In this document: positions 1 to 8,255 of the stretch, piece by piece
Position numbering within the stretch: the stretch's first letter is position 1
Layout of the letters: each line of letters starts with the position of its first letter
DNA from: Sergeia podlipaevii
Taxonomy: Eukaryota > Euglenozoa > Kinetoplastea > Trypanosomatida > Trypanosomatidae
Assembly (NCBI GenBank): GCA_030849805.1
Contig: JASANZ010001817.1
Location: forward strand, 1 to 17,396
DNA: 17,396 bases
Direction: 5' to 3'
Position numbers and translations under genes: made by a program
The notes under the pieces: generated by a model
The model's database searches: none
What the model saw: only the letters and a program-made list of their open reading frames with translations
Told to the model about the DNA's origin: nothing

Positions 1-164
1 TTCCCTCCCCCCACCCCTTGTAGAACCTTCCTTGGTCTCTTCCCTCTTTCCGTGTGCTCTACACATCAACGAGTGCACTTTGAGCACACGGAGCTAAACA
101 TACCTCATGGGCATAGACCCTCTGGATACAAACAGAAGAATATATATAGTGAGCATAGAAGGGC

Positions 165-197
165 ATATATATATATATGTATGTATGTGTGTGTGTG
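165..197. repeat. Compound (AT)n-(GT)n microsatellite
   Basis: A run of alternating A/T passes through GTAT units into a GT run. This is the first of three similar compound dinucleotide repeats in the upstream spacer. It is probably transcribed as untranslated RNA; no function is claimed. Confidence 0.85.
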
Positions 198-361
198 CTA
201 CTTTTCTTTTTCTTTCTTTTCAGTAGATGTACATCTCACTTATGTGCTTCTGATATTACAACATAGCATTTATCAAGCAGAAACTTTTCGTATCTTCGAG
301 TTGCGACAGTGAGTAGGTACTCCTTCACTAGCAGTGGTATGAGGATCATCCTATTGCCCTG

Positions 362-396
362 TATGTGTGTGTGTGTGTGTGTGTGTATATGTATGA
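362..396. repeat. (TG)n microsatellite with TA tail
   Basis: About a dozen TG units followed by a short TATATGTATG tail. It uses the same dinucleotides as the other two compound repeats in this spacer, but in the opposite order. Length is likely to vary between isolates. Confidence 0.85.
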
Positions 397-832
397 TTTT
401 TTATATTCTTTTTACTTTCATTGTTTTATTTATTTTTTGTTAGTCTTGGTCTTCTTTGCTGCGTTTATGTTGTTGTTTTTGATCAAGTACGTTCGCCATG
501 TACTTGCGTGTAGTATGCGAAGTATTCATTTTTTATTATTATTACTTTCAGTGATATTTGTTTACTGCTCATTTCTTTTTACATTGTTTTTTGGTATGCT
601 TTAGGCAGTGTTTTTTACATGTCTTGCTGCACAACTGCGTTATTTTTGTTGGTGTGTTGCTCTTTCTTGATCTCTGATTTCTTTTTTTTTCCCCTCTCTG
701 CGGAGTACACGGTGTGTGCGTTTGTGTGTGAGCTCTCCTCAGGCCCACAGGACATCTGCTTGATGTTCTTTTCTCTCCTGAGTATATGTATATGAGTGCG
801 GGAAGCGCTTAGTATTCACCCTAGACTTAAAA

Positions 833-862
833 GTATATATATATATGTGTGTGTGTGTGTAT
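833..862. repeat. Compound (TA)n-(TG)n microsatellite
   Basis: Roughly seven TA units run directly into eight TG units. It is the third compound repeat of the upstream spacer, with the same order as the first. Confidence 0.85.
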
Positions 863-1140
863 AAGATAGCATTGGTGCACGTCGGTTCTCTATGTGGTGA
901 ATTGGACGCATAATTTTTATTTGGTGTGTTCGCAGAGAGCACAACAAGAAAAAAGACGAGAGGGAGAGGAACAGTAAAATTGGGGAATGTAGTGGGTTTG
1001 TCATGGTTGCCTTTTATACATACTACATGAAAGAGCTCCGTTTTTGTTTTTTTCTGCGAGCTGTATATGTATTTGTGCATATATGTGTATCCCCCACGCA
1101 AACATCTCTGGCGCTCCATCATTTTTTTTATTTTTTTTTT

Positions 1141-1141
1141 N
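1141..1141. other. Ambiguous base in a T homopolymer
   Basis: The single N of the window lies at the end of a long T run interrupted by one A. The run length is probably uncertain in the assembly. It lies outside all called coding regions. Confidence 0.95.
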
Positions 1142-1260
1142 TTAACTATATCGTGGAACCTGTGTGTGGGGGGCTCTCTATCACACTACTGTAGCTTCTT
1201 GCATTTTGATTTGCTGATTCATCTCATCTCATCATGTGGTGCTCTCGGATGTGTGCTTTA

Positions 1261-1338
1261 TTTTTGTTCTTCTTCCTCCTTTTCTCTCTCTCTCTCTCTT
1301 GCTCTTCTTTTTTTCTCCTTTTCTTTTTGAACATATAG
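1261..1338 (+). promoter_or_regulatory. Pyrimidine tract and candidate trans-splice acceptor (distal)
   Basis: A nearly pure C/T stretch of about 68 bases is followed by the first AG at 1337-1338. This matches the polypyrimidine/AG arrangement used for spliced-leader addition in kinetoplastids. If used, it would give the POC1 mRNA a leader of about 262 bases without any AUG before 1601. It competes with two closer acceptors. Confidence 0.5.
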
Positions 1339-1404
1339 GAACAAGGGCTATACAGAACCACGCTGTAGGGGTACGGCCAAAGTCACATCAAGATATACGG
1401 TGTT

Positions 1405-1444
1405 GTTACTGTTGCTGTTTATTTATTTATTTTCTCTTTTACAG
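1405..1444 (+). promoter_or_regulatory. Candidate trans-splice acceptor (middle)
   Basis: A T-rich tract ends in CTTTTACAG at 1436-1444, a textbook YAG acceptor. Use would leave 156 bases of leader before the POC1 ATG, with no intervening ATG. Confidence 0.45.
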
Positions 1445-1521
1445 CCCCTTTTCTTTTTTTTTCTTTTTTTTCCATTATTTACTTTTCAACGTGCTTTATT
1501 TGTTACCCCATATATTACTAG
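1445..1521 (+). promoter_or_regulatory. Pyrimidine tract and candidate trans-splice acceptor (proximal)
   Basis: A C/T-rich tract (about 1445-1473) is followed by the first AG at 1520-1521. The leader from here to the ATG at 1601 would be 79 bases, purine-rich and free of ATG. This is the acceptor nearest the gene. Confidence 0.5.
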
Positions 1522-1600
1522 AGAAGCTTTACAGAGGAGAAAAAAAATACGCTTAAAAAAGGAAGAAAAAAAAAAGAACTGCAGTTTTTGGAACTTGGCA

Positions 1601-3601
1601 ATGCCGCGTGGTCATTACACTTCAGCCACCTCGCCGTCTGAATGGGCCCCGTTTCGTCCTTCACTGGAGCTTTCCTTTCGAGGGCATCGTCAGAGCGTTC
1701 TGTGTGCCGAGTTCCAGCCCACCACCGTCGCACGCAGCGCAGTTGATGGGACTATCCTCCCTCCGAGGGTGGTGTCGAGTGGAGCAGATGGTGCGGTCAT
1801 GCTCTGGGATGCCAAGACGACTATTCGTGCCCTCCGCTTTGTGGGCCACAGAGGGCCAGTGTTAGCTTGTGCGTATAGCCCTCGCGCGATGATGCTAGCT
1901 AGCTGCGGTCACGATGGGTACGCACGGCTGTGGATACCAGATTTGAGACGCACAAGCACCACGTACCCTCCACGCGGCACTGTAAGCGAGGAGAAGAGCA
2001 ATGCGTGCTCGTGGAAGGTGCACGGCGGCGCCGCCCGTGCCGTTGCGTTTGCCCAAGATGGGAGCGACTATATTTACACCGCTGGCGATGATAAGTGTGT
2101 GAAGTGCTGGGATATGAACTACGTGGCCGGCGCTGGTGCTGCAAGTGGTGGTAACAAGTTTGTCGGAAGTTTTGTCGCCACAGCGGCTGGTACATCGGGG
2201 CACACCAACTGGGTCCGCTGCGTTGCCGCCCAGAGCGCCGCCACCTCTGCTAGCTTCTTCCATTACATCGCAAGCGGCGGTGATGACAAGTGCGTATTGG
2301 TGTGGGACACGCGCACGTACCGCCCCGCACACTCCTTCCACGAGCCTACGGCGAGTGTGCGTAGCGTCCGCTTTCACCCCGATGGGTACTGCCTCGCCAG
2401 CTGTGATGCAAGCGGTACTATCAACCTCTTTGACCTTCGGCAGAGCAGCAGCAGCACCTCCTCTCTTTCCTCTGCGCACATGTCTGGTGGGCGGCGCTAC
2501 GGCCTTATTCAAAGATATGAGCAGGCGCACGACGGCGTGGTGCATGACATTTCCTTTGCTCCCAGTGGGGGCTGGCTGCTCTCTGCGGGCGATGATGGCA
2601 TGGTGAAGCTATGGGATATCAAGGAGGGACACCTCTACTGTAACGTGCAAGCTCACGAGGGTGCGGTGCGCACCTGCCGCTTCTCCGACGATGGGCAGTT
2701 CTTTGTTACTGGTGGGCGTGATGGAGTGGTGATGGTGTGGAGGTCTGGACTTCCTGACGCTGCCGCCACCAAGCGTGGTAGCACTGTGGATGCGGCCTCT
2801 GGCATGCTAACAACCGTCCCGTCGAATCCGATGGAGTTCAGCGAGGGCAGCATCGTGCGTCGGGCATCCCTTGATCATTCCAAAAATCGCCACAAGGAGC
2901 CGCGTCACGCTGATGTCAACCACGGGGTGAAGGACCAACTAGAGAAAGGAAGGCAGTCTTCTGTTTGCCACCAGCAGCAACAGCAGCAGCAAGGGGTGCC
3001 GTGCACTCCTCCCCATGGACTCCCCCCGTTAGGGTCGCCGGCTCCAAAGAAGCAGCAGCAGCGTGAGGACGAAAATGGCATCGAGGAGACCAACGACCGC
3101 GACCGCAGCTTCAACCGCAGTGAGGAGCGATACAGCAAGATCACTCCGCATGGGACCCCTTCGCCACCCAGACGTACTGAGGAGGAAACGCAGGAGACCC
3201 CGATAGCAGAGAGAGCGCAACCCTTTCAAGGGCAGCAACAACATCAGACTCAACATGGCATTGCTCTTCACGAGGCGGGGAACGAGCAGGTGGCGCAGCG
3301 AGAAGACAAAATTAGATCCACGCAAGTAGCCGCAACCCGCATGGAGGTAAAGCGACTGGATAACGTAGAGCAGGCTCTCACCTCGCTGGCCGAGTACATG
3401 CAGGAGCGCGGCGCGCTGAGGGATGAAGAGATGGGCACGCTCCGAGAGGAGATGCACAAGCGAGAGCAACGCCATCGCACAGAGATAGAGGCACTGAAGG
3501 ATATGGTGAAGACACTTGTGGAGCAGCAAAGCGTGCTTTTGGATAGGCTCACACAGCCGCAATCCAACGTTCAAGCATCAGCGGCAGCGACCTCCTCGTG
3601 A
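1601..3601 (+). CDS. POC1: POC1-like centriolar/basal-body WD40 protein
   Basis: The product is 666 residues. Seven WD40 repeats are visible at about residues 25-70, 80-114, 139-173, 199-237, 247-280, 308-340 and 350-382, forming one beta-propeller. Family-typical strings include an opening SFRGHR, LWIPDL ending blade 2, HTNWVRC in blade 4, VKLWDI in blade 6 and VMVWRSGL closing blade 7; these match POC1 rather than generic WD40 proteins. A disordered Gln- and Pro-rich stretch (about 385-575) contains a Q7 run. A heptad-like coiled coil (about 580-652) fits the C-terminal POC1 helix. In other eukaryotes POC1 stabilises the microtubule triplets of centrioles and basal bodies; the same role at the flagellar basal body is inferred here. 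The ATG at 1601 is chosen as the first ATG after the trans-splice acceptors. The open frame extends upstream through a GTG, but that part is only translated pyrimidine tract. At 666 residues it is longer than human POC1 (roughly 400-480) because of the linker. Confidence 0.9.
   Translation: MPRGHYTSATSPSEWAPFRPSLELSFRGHRQSVLCAEFQPTTVARSAVDGTILPPRVVSSGADGAVMLWDAKTTIRALRFVGHRGPVLACAYSPRAMMLASCGHDGYARLWIPDLRRTSTTYPPRGTVSEEKSNACSWKVHGGAARAVAFAQDGSDYIYTAGDDKCVKCWDMNYVAGAGAASGGNKFVGSFVATAAGTSGHTNWVRCVAAQSAATSASFFHYIASGGDDKCVLVWDTRTYRPAHSFHEPTASVRSVRFHPDGYCLASCDASGTINLFDLRQSSSSTSSLSSAHMSGGRRYGLIQRYEQAHDGVVHDISFAPSGGWLLSAGDDGMVKLWDIKEGHLYCNVQAHEGAVRTCRFSDDGQFFVTGGRDGVVMVWRSGLPDAAATKRGSTVDAASGMLTTVPSNPMEFSEGSIVRRASLDHSKNRHKEPRHADVNHGVKDQLEKGRQSSVCHQQQQQQQGVPCTPPHGLPPLGSPAPKKQQQREDENGIEETNDRDRSFNRSEERYSKITPHGTPSPPRRTEEETQETPIAERAQPFQGQQQHQTQHGIALHEAGNEQVAQREDKIRSTQVAATRMEVKRLDNVEQALTSLAEYMQERGALRDEEMGTLREEMHKREQRHRTEIEALKDMVKTLVEQQSVLLDRLTQPQSNVQASAAATSS
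2972..2992 (+). repeat. CAG/CAA repeat encoding seven glutamines
   Basis: Seven consecutive Gln codons (five CAG, two CAA) encode residues 458-464 of the POC1-like protein, in the disordered linker between propeller and coiled coil. Further Gln-rich patches follow near residues 485-487 and 545-552. The length is likely to be variable. Confidence 0.9.
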
Positions 3602-3988
3602 GTAGTGCGTGTGTGTGTGTGTACTGATAGGAACGCATATGCCCTTTTTTCTTTTGTGTGTGTGTGTGAATTGGAAAAGAAGCGGTATGGCGATTACTGA
3701 TAGTTTTGACGCTTACTTTCTGTATTCATTTATTTTTTTTTGTTACTATTACGGTGTACCTCTTCGTGGTTGTATACACATACGCCACGATCTTTTTTTT
3801 TCTTTACTATAGAAGCATATTTTAGCTGTTTGTTGTCGCTGTTTTGTTGCTGTTCTTGTTAGATTACTATTTAGAGTGGTATGTCGTACCCGCTTAGTGT
3901 TTTGTCCTTTCTATGTCATACAATGAATATAAATTACTAGATATACAATGTGTGGCTTTTTTTTGTTTGTTTGTTTAAGTTGAACGAT

Positions 3989-4013
3989 CTGTTGTGGTTG
4001 TGGTTGTGGTTGT
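3989..4013. repeat. GTTGTG-type hexanucleotide repeat
   Basis: Short tandem units of TGTGGT/GTTGTG occur about four times in a row in the untranslated spacer. No function is inferred. Confidence 0.7.
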
Positions 4014-4091
4014 TTTCGTTGATATTATATATATAGATGCATGCATTCCCAAGAAAGTGTAGCAATCACGTCGCCATCGTATATGTCGTTG

Positions 4092-4118
4092 GTCTTGTTT
4101 TTTTTTGTTTTTTTGCAG
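4092..4118 (+). promoter_or_regulatory. Candidate trans-splice acceptor (distal)
   Basis: T-rich tract ending in TTTTTTGCAG, with AG at 4117-4118. It has a good acceptor shape but lies about 300 bases before the tepsin-like ATG. The leader it would give contains extra ATGs (for example at 4136), so the closer acceptor is preferred. Confidence 0.35.
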
Positions 4119-4184
4119 TATGTTCATGATATGTTATGAGTTATCACCAATACACTCTTTTTATTATCATTATGTACAAAACTG

Positions 4185-4247
4185 CCTTTTCATATCATTC
4201 TTTCTTTTATTTTATTTTTTTCTCCTCTTCCTCATGCAATGTGTTAG
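4185..4247 (+). promoter_or_regulatory. Pyrimidine tract and candidate trans-splice acceptor for the tepsin-like gene
   Basis: A mixed C/T tract of about 50 bases is followed by the first downstream AG at 4246-4247. The predicted leader is 173 bases and contains one short upstream ORF. This is the acceptor nearest the gene. Confidence 0.55.
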
Positions 4248-4269
4248 AAGAAGGACAGAGCACCACTAA

Positions 4270-4299
4270 ATGCGACAGGCGGCGTTACATTACACATAG
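4270..4299 (+). other. Nine-codon upstream ORF in the predicted leader
   Basis: ATG at 4270 opens a nine-codon frame ending at a TAG (4297-4299), 121 bases before the main ATG. It lies downstream of the preferred splice acceptor, so it would be on the mature mRNA if that acceptor is used. It is the only ATG between 4248 and 4420. It might dampen translation of the main frame; this is inference. Confidence 0.5.
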
Positions 4300-4420
4300 T
4301 TGTATTGTACTACTGGAAAAAAAAAAATTGGGGAGAGGGAGATTTGATCTATTTCTTCGTTTACAAAAAGAGCACCCGGAAAAAAAGCGGGATCCACAGT
4401 TAAACATATATAGTTAGGTC

Positions 4421-6691
4421 ATGAATCGTAGCGAGTTCAAGAAGGCAATTGAGGATTCACCGGACCCCACGCCTGGCTATCTCTACAATGAGATGGCAAA
4501 ATGGACATGTACTGATCACGCCGCCCAAGCCGCTCTTCTCAGGGCTCTCTTTGATCAGCTCAAGCACCCTCCTTCTGGCCCTAGTGTATTTGTCTTGTAT
4601 AAGGTTCTTCACATTATACGCGTACTCTGCGAGTGTGGGCACCCGGACTTTCAGAGGGCTGTCATGCAGAAGGATAAGGTAGAAGTACTGAAAAGCTTCA
4701 TCGCTTTCAGAGGGGCATATTCTCCACAGTTTGGGGATGCGTTGAATGAGAAGGTAAGGCGTGAAGCCAAGGCCGCCATGGATAGCGCGTTCACACCGCA
4801 GACGAGAGATGCGAGTCGGTATGCCGGCATGGGGTCCTCCCCTATGCCTGCGTCTCCTAGCACTAGCACCAGTGTCTTCAGTGATATCCTGCGTGGTGGT
4901 AGCAGTAATGGTGGCTGTGGGGGTGCCAGCGATGGCCAGTGCACAGGCAACATTGCTGAGATGCCACGGACAAGCAAGTGGGCAGAGCACATGTCTGAGA
5001 TAGCGGCTCAGGGCGGCACAAGTGGGGGCCTTGGATCCTCCTCCTCGAATCAGACTCTCCTTAGTCAGCTAGCGGCAACCGCCAAGGCAGGCTTTGAACT
5101 GCTTAAGGAACATGAACAGCTAGGTATGCTGCAGGACCGCAAAGGAGCTCACAAAGAGGCCGCGGTGGGTGGGACGTGGGGTGACTACGCAGAGGCGGAC
5201 GCGGGGGCGTTCCAGCCCGTTCAGGTGCCTGGCGTGGTGACGCATCTCCAACAACAGCGACAGCCGGGGGAGGCCGATATGGCGGATGTACGACTCTGCC
5301 ATGGTGAGAAGCCAGGCTTCTTTCACCCCTCTGCAGAGGGACCACCACAGCCACCACTATCATCATCATCATCAGCGCCTGTAAGCCACTTCTCTTTTAT
5401 CAGTGGTAGTGGCGCTACAGGCACCTCACCAACGCCACTGGTACCTCCTCCTGCAGTTGCCACCACCACCACCACCACCACCACCACCACGGAGGAGATC
5501 GACACACAGTCGAGGCTCTTCTCTCAGCCTGGGTCCACCGCCCCACTGGTGGAGAGAACACCTGTACAGCAGCTCGTCTGGGACTATGCCAGTCTGCGGA
5601 CTGCTCCGCAGCGGGTGGAGCAGAAGGCGTTTCTTCAAGCATGCGCGGGGCTAGCCAGGGGTGCTGGCAGTCTGACGACCCAGTCGCTAGCACTCGGTGA
5701 GGCCCTTGGTACCTACCTCGCTACCTCGCACCCTTGGCAAAGAAGACTCAACGTGCTGGTGTGTATCGAGGCCGTCCTTAAGCAAGGCGGATCAGGAGCC
5801 GCGGCAGACATGTGCGCACAAAGCGTTCGTGACTACATGCGTGCGCACCCAGACGACCTGCGACGCAACGTACGGGTTGTGCAGACTTCCCTTCGAGAGC
5901 GGGCAACGAAAGTGTTAGAGCTGCTGGGACTTCAAGTGGAAGTTGAAGAGGCCGTGGTGCCGCCTGCTGTCGTTTCTGGTGGGAGCTCTGCCTTCAGAGA
6001 TGGTGCAAAGACGCAGCCACAGAATAGCTTAGAGAATCTCTTTGGAGCTCACACTTCCTCTTCTCCACCTTCTGTTTTTCCCCCGGCGGCGCGAGCACCA
6101 GACACGGGATGTGCAACTAGCGCTGGGCTGGACCTCACTGGGATGGATATCAAGGTTGATGGCAGCTCAAGCACACGCCGTGGTGGTGGCGCTGATGATC
6201 TGAACAACACTACTGCTGCGAGGCCGAGGCGAGCTCCAGTGCGCAGAGATGAAGTGGGAAACCTGTTTGGTGACGCCAGGGGGCCCAGTGTTCTGCAGAG
6301 GACAGGCTCTGCGCCTCTGGATGGCCTCTTCAGTTCCCAGCTGCCCACAGCACAACCTACAAGGCCTGTGTCTTCTTCACAACAACAGCAAGCGGGAGCT
6401 CCATCGCTTCAAGAATTGTTTGCCACTCAGCCCCCCTCTCAAGGCCCCATGATAAGCCCGCAGGACGTAGCAGGTAGCGCGCGGCAACAACCTGTAGCGA
6501 GCGTATGGAATGCAAGCGGTGGTGATCGAGGCGTTTCAGCTGGGTTATCAACTGACACTGCGCAGTCTCACTCGCGCTTTCTCATGGGCATGGAAAGGAC
6601 TGTGGTATCTGAGGAGCAGAAGACAAACAGAGACTTTGCTAACGTGCAGCAAGAGATGATGACCAAGTTTGGTACCGCGTCTCTCCAGTGA
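4421..6691 (+). CDS. TEPSIN: Tepsin-like ENTH/VHS-domain protein, probable AP-4 coat accessory
   Basis: The product is 756 residues. The N-terminal helical domain (about 1-125) carries PTPGYLYNEMAK, which matches the PxPGYLxxExxK signature of the ENTH-like domain of tepsin, and ends in an EKVRREAKAAM helix like tepsin's KVRxxAQ helix. A second all-helical domain (about 378-503, starting VQQLVWDYASL) fits tepsin's C-terminal ENTH/VHS-like domain. The linker between them is Ser/Gly/Pro-rich with a ten-Thr run. The tail (505-756) is disordered and carries repeated LF-plus-small-residue motifs (366, 540, 615, 636, 666) and two GM motifs (574, 723). In animals tepsin binds the ear domains of AP-4 through short tail motifs and acts in trans-Golgi vesicle traffic; that role is inferred here. 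The phosphoinositide-binding first helix and ubiquitin-interacting motifs of classical epsin were not seen. Human tepsin is shorter (about 525 residues). The ATG at 4421 is the first in frame. Alternatives are a divergent epsin/epsinR or another VHS protein, but the two-domain order favours tepsin. Confidence 0.8.
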   Translation: MNRSEFKKAIEDSPDPTPGYLYNEMAKWTCTDHAAQAALLRALFDQLKHPPSGPSVFVLYKVLHIIRVLCECGHPDFQRAVMQKDKVEVLKSFIAFRGAYSPQFGDALNEKVRREAKAAMDSAFTPQTRDASRYAGMGSSPMPASPSTSTSVFSDILRGGSSNGGCGGASDGQCTGNIAEMPRTSKWAEHMSEIAAQGGTSGGLGSSSSNQTLLSQLAATAKAGFELLKEHEQLGMLQDRKGAHKEAAVGGTWGDYAEADAGAFQPVQVPGVVTHLQQQRQPGEADMADVRLCHGEKPGFFHPSAEGPPQPPLSSSSSAPVSHFSFISGSGATGTSPTPLVPPPAVATTTTTTTTTTEEIDTQSRLFSQPGSTAPLVERTPVQQLVWDYASLRTAPQRVEQKAFLQACAGLARGAGSLTTQSLALGEALGTYLATSHPWQRRLNVLVCIEAVLKQGGSGAAADMCAQSVRDYMRAHPDDLRRNVRVVQTSLRERATKVLELLGLQVEVEEAVVPPAVVSGGSSAFRDGAKTQPQNSLENLFGAHTSSSPPSVFPPAARAPDTGCATSAGLDLTGMDIKVDGSSSTRRGGGADDLNNTTAARPRRAPVRRDEVGNLFGDARGPSVLQRTGSAPLDGLFSSQLPTAQPTRPVSSSQQQQAGAPSLQELFATQPPSQGPMISPQDVAGSARQQPVASVWNASGGDRGVSAGLSTDTAQSHSRFLMGMERTVVSEEQKTNRDFANVQQEMMTKFGTASLQ
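5462..5491 (+). repeat. ACC trinucleotide run encoding ten threonines
   Basis: Nine ACC codons plus one ACG encode Thr 348-357 of the tepsin-like protein, in the low-complexity linker just before the second helical domain. A Ser run encoded by TCA repeats lies about 100 bases upstream. Confidence 0.9.
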
Positions 6692-7493
6692 GTGAAGCGG
6701 TAGAGGAGGTGGCTCTGTGAGAAACGCAATTACATTTTCTTTTTCTGAAAAAAAAAAAGAAGAGTTAGAAACGAGGGAAGGGAAAAGGAAGCTTTTGAAT
6801 GGAGGGAGTCTTCCTTTATGGCATCTATTGCTGCATTTATTTATGTCACTTGCATGGAAAGTAAAGCTATTTGTTAGCAGCTAGATACGAGGAGACCTAA
6901 GAAGAAGAAGAAGGAGAGCGGCATGTGTGCAACAAGTTTTGATCTTTGCATTTGCCTCGAAAGTTTTCGCCGTTGTTTGCACCTCACTTTTTGCTTCCTC
7001 TGCGTTACCATTTTTTGACGTTTTCTTTCCTTCTTTTTTTTTTTAACTACTTTCTTATTTAAAATGAAAATGCACAGCCAAGAAGTTGAGTGACAGATCA
7101 AAGGATTACATTTCTTTTTTATTATTTTGGGTAGAACGTTGGACTGCGTTTGTGTGTGAGTGCGTGCACGTCCATTGACCAAGCATCTCAACCCTTTACA
7201 CACAAGCGCTCAAACGCAAGTTTCTTTTCTCTTTTTCCTTTCTTTTTGTTTTTTTGTTGCGATAGTCACAGCTTTCATTTCTTTTTTTTGTTGCTTCTTG
7301 CCATTCTTTCATATTTTCTATTTGAGCTCTACATCCAGGGCAGAGAGTGTAGCTAGGTGTGTTTACTATCACGCCACTCTAGCACACCTCGTTGAGAGAA
7401 AGAAAGGAAAGGTATCAAGTGGCACTTAAAGAAAGGGCAAAAGGCACAAAGGAGGAAAGAAAAAAAGATAGAAGAGACGGTAGATAATATAAG

Positions 7494-7518
7494 CCTTTTT
7501 TTTTAAAAAAAAAAAAGG
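7494..7518. repeat. CC-T9-A12-GG palindrome
   Basis: A T run directly joined to an A run and flanked by CC and GG makes a near-perfect inverted repeat with no loop. As RNA it could form an AU hairpin. It lies in the spacer between two genes; a 3'-end or processing role cannot be shown. Confidence 0.7.
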
Positions 7519-8050
7519 AACTATACAGTTGAAAGTCGCTTTTTATTGCGAAACCCCCTCTCCCCTACATATCATTGTTCTTTTTTTTTGTTTTGTTTTC
7601 TTAGTGCTTTGTCTTCCCAGTGCGCAGATCATACAAAGGTGTATATATATATTTATGTTTGTGTGGATTCTTTTCTTTGTCTTCTTTCTTTCTTGACTTT
7701 TCCGCTCACGTGCTTTTGCTACATAGCACACACTTGCGAACACAAATAGGCGTTATCGATCACTAGTGAAAACCCATTAACGCAGGACACCTTCTAGAGT
7801 TCTGCTAAGCCGAGACATACACGCCTCACTATCACTCTCACTCACCCTCTCTTTCTCCTTGGTTGGCTTGCTTCTTTCTCGTTGTTGACCAACAACCCAT
7901 AAGTACTAAGAAAGCGTCCGTGCAGACTTCAGCTCGCCGCTTCCAGGGGCTGTCTTCTCTGGAGCACTTCTTTTTTCTTTCTTTCCGTTAAAAAAAAAAA
8001 AAAAGTGTGCGGAGATTCAACCAGGGTGATACCTGTAAGTGTACTATAGC

Positions 8051-8074
8051 TGCCTCTCTTCTTTTTCATATAAG
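8051..8074 (+). promoter_or_regulatory. Nearest candidate trans-splice acceptor for the channel gene
   Basis: A C/T tract at 8051-8067 is followed by AG at 8073-8074. The leader of 271 bases to the ATG at 8346 contains no ATG, which supports both this acceptor and the chosen start. Stronger but more distant tracts exist (see the spacer entry), so the true site is uncertain. Confidence 0.4.
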
Positions 8075-8235
8075 AGAGAACAGAAAGAATATTTCCTTTT
8101 TTAAAAAAAATATATATAAAAAAAAGGGAGAGGAGGAAAAATTGCATCCGCTGCTCTAGACCACAAAAGGACAATAAAGGAGATTTTTGTCTATCATTGA
8201 CTTAGTGGCGCTGAGGACATAAGGAACACTTTTTC

Positions 8236-8255
8236 ATATATATATATATATATAT
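8236..8255. repeat. (AT)10 microsatellite in the predicted channel leader
   Basis: Ten perfect AT units lie about 90 bases before the channel ATG. They are probably in the 5' untranslated RNA and likely to vary in length. Confidence 0.9.

Larger units (their letters stand above)
1..1600. other. Upstream intergenic spacer
   Basis: About 1.6 kb with no credible gene. It is rich in T runs and TG/TA microsatellites, and its short open frames translate to low-complexity Phe/Leu/Val/Tyr/Cys strings expected from pyrimidine and TG repeats. It probably holds the 3' untranslated region of a gene to the left, followed by the trans-splicing region and 5' leader of the POC1 gene. An unresolved base is present at 1141 inside a T run. 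No tRNA, rRNA or other structured RNA was recognised. Confidence 0.7.
3602..4420. other. Intergenic spacer between POC1-like and tepsin-like genes
   Basis: This 819-base spacer holds the 3' untranslated region of the upstream gene and the trans-splicing region and leader of the next. It contains TG runs near 3608-3622 and 3655-3668, a GTTGTG-type repeat near 3989-4012, many T runs and two pyrimidine/AG acceptors. There is no credible gene and no recognised structured RNA. Confidence 0.75.

Noticed and set aside
52..604. Two short + strand open frames in the upstream spacer (52-312 and 365-604)
   Set aside because: The products are strings of Tyr/Val/Cys/Phe/Leu derived from TG, TA and T runs. 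There is no domain, and codon composition is unlike the three real genes.
1400..1600. 67-residue N-terminal extension of the POC1-like protein resembling a membrane helix
   Set aside because: It begins at GTG, not ATG. The Leu/Phe-rich stretch is the translation of the pyrimidine tracts used for trans-splicing, and two candidate acceptors lie inside it.
4421..6691. Identity as a classical epsin or a VHS protein of the HRS/TOM1/GGA type
   Set aside because: No ubiquitin-interacting motifs, FYVE, GAT or GAE domain is seen. The PGYL signature and the second ENTH/VHS-like domain point to tepsin.
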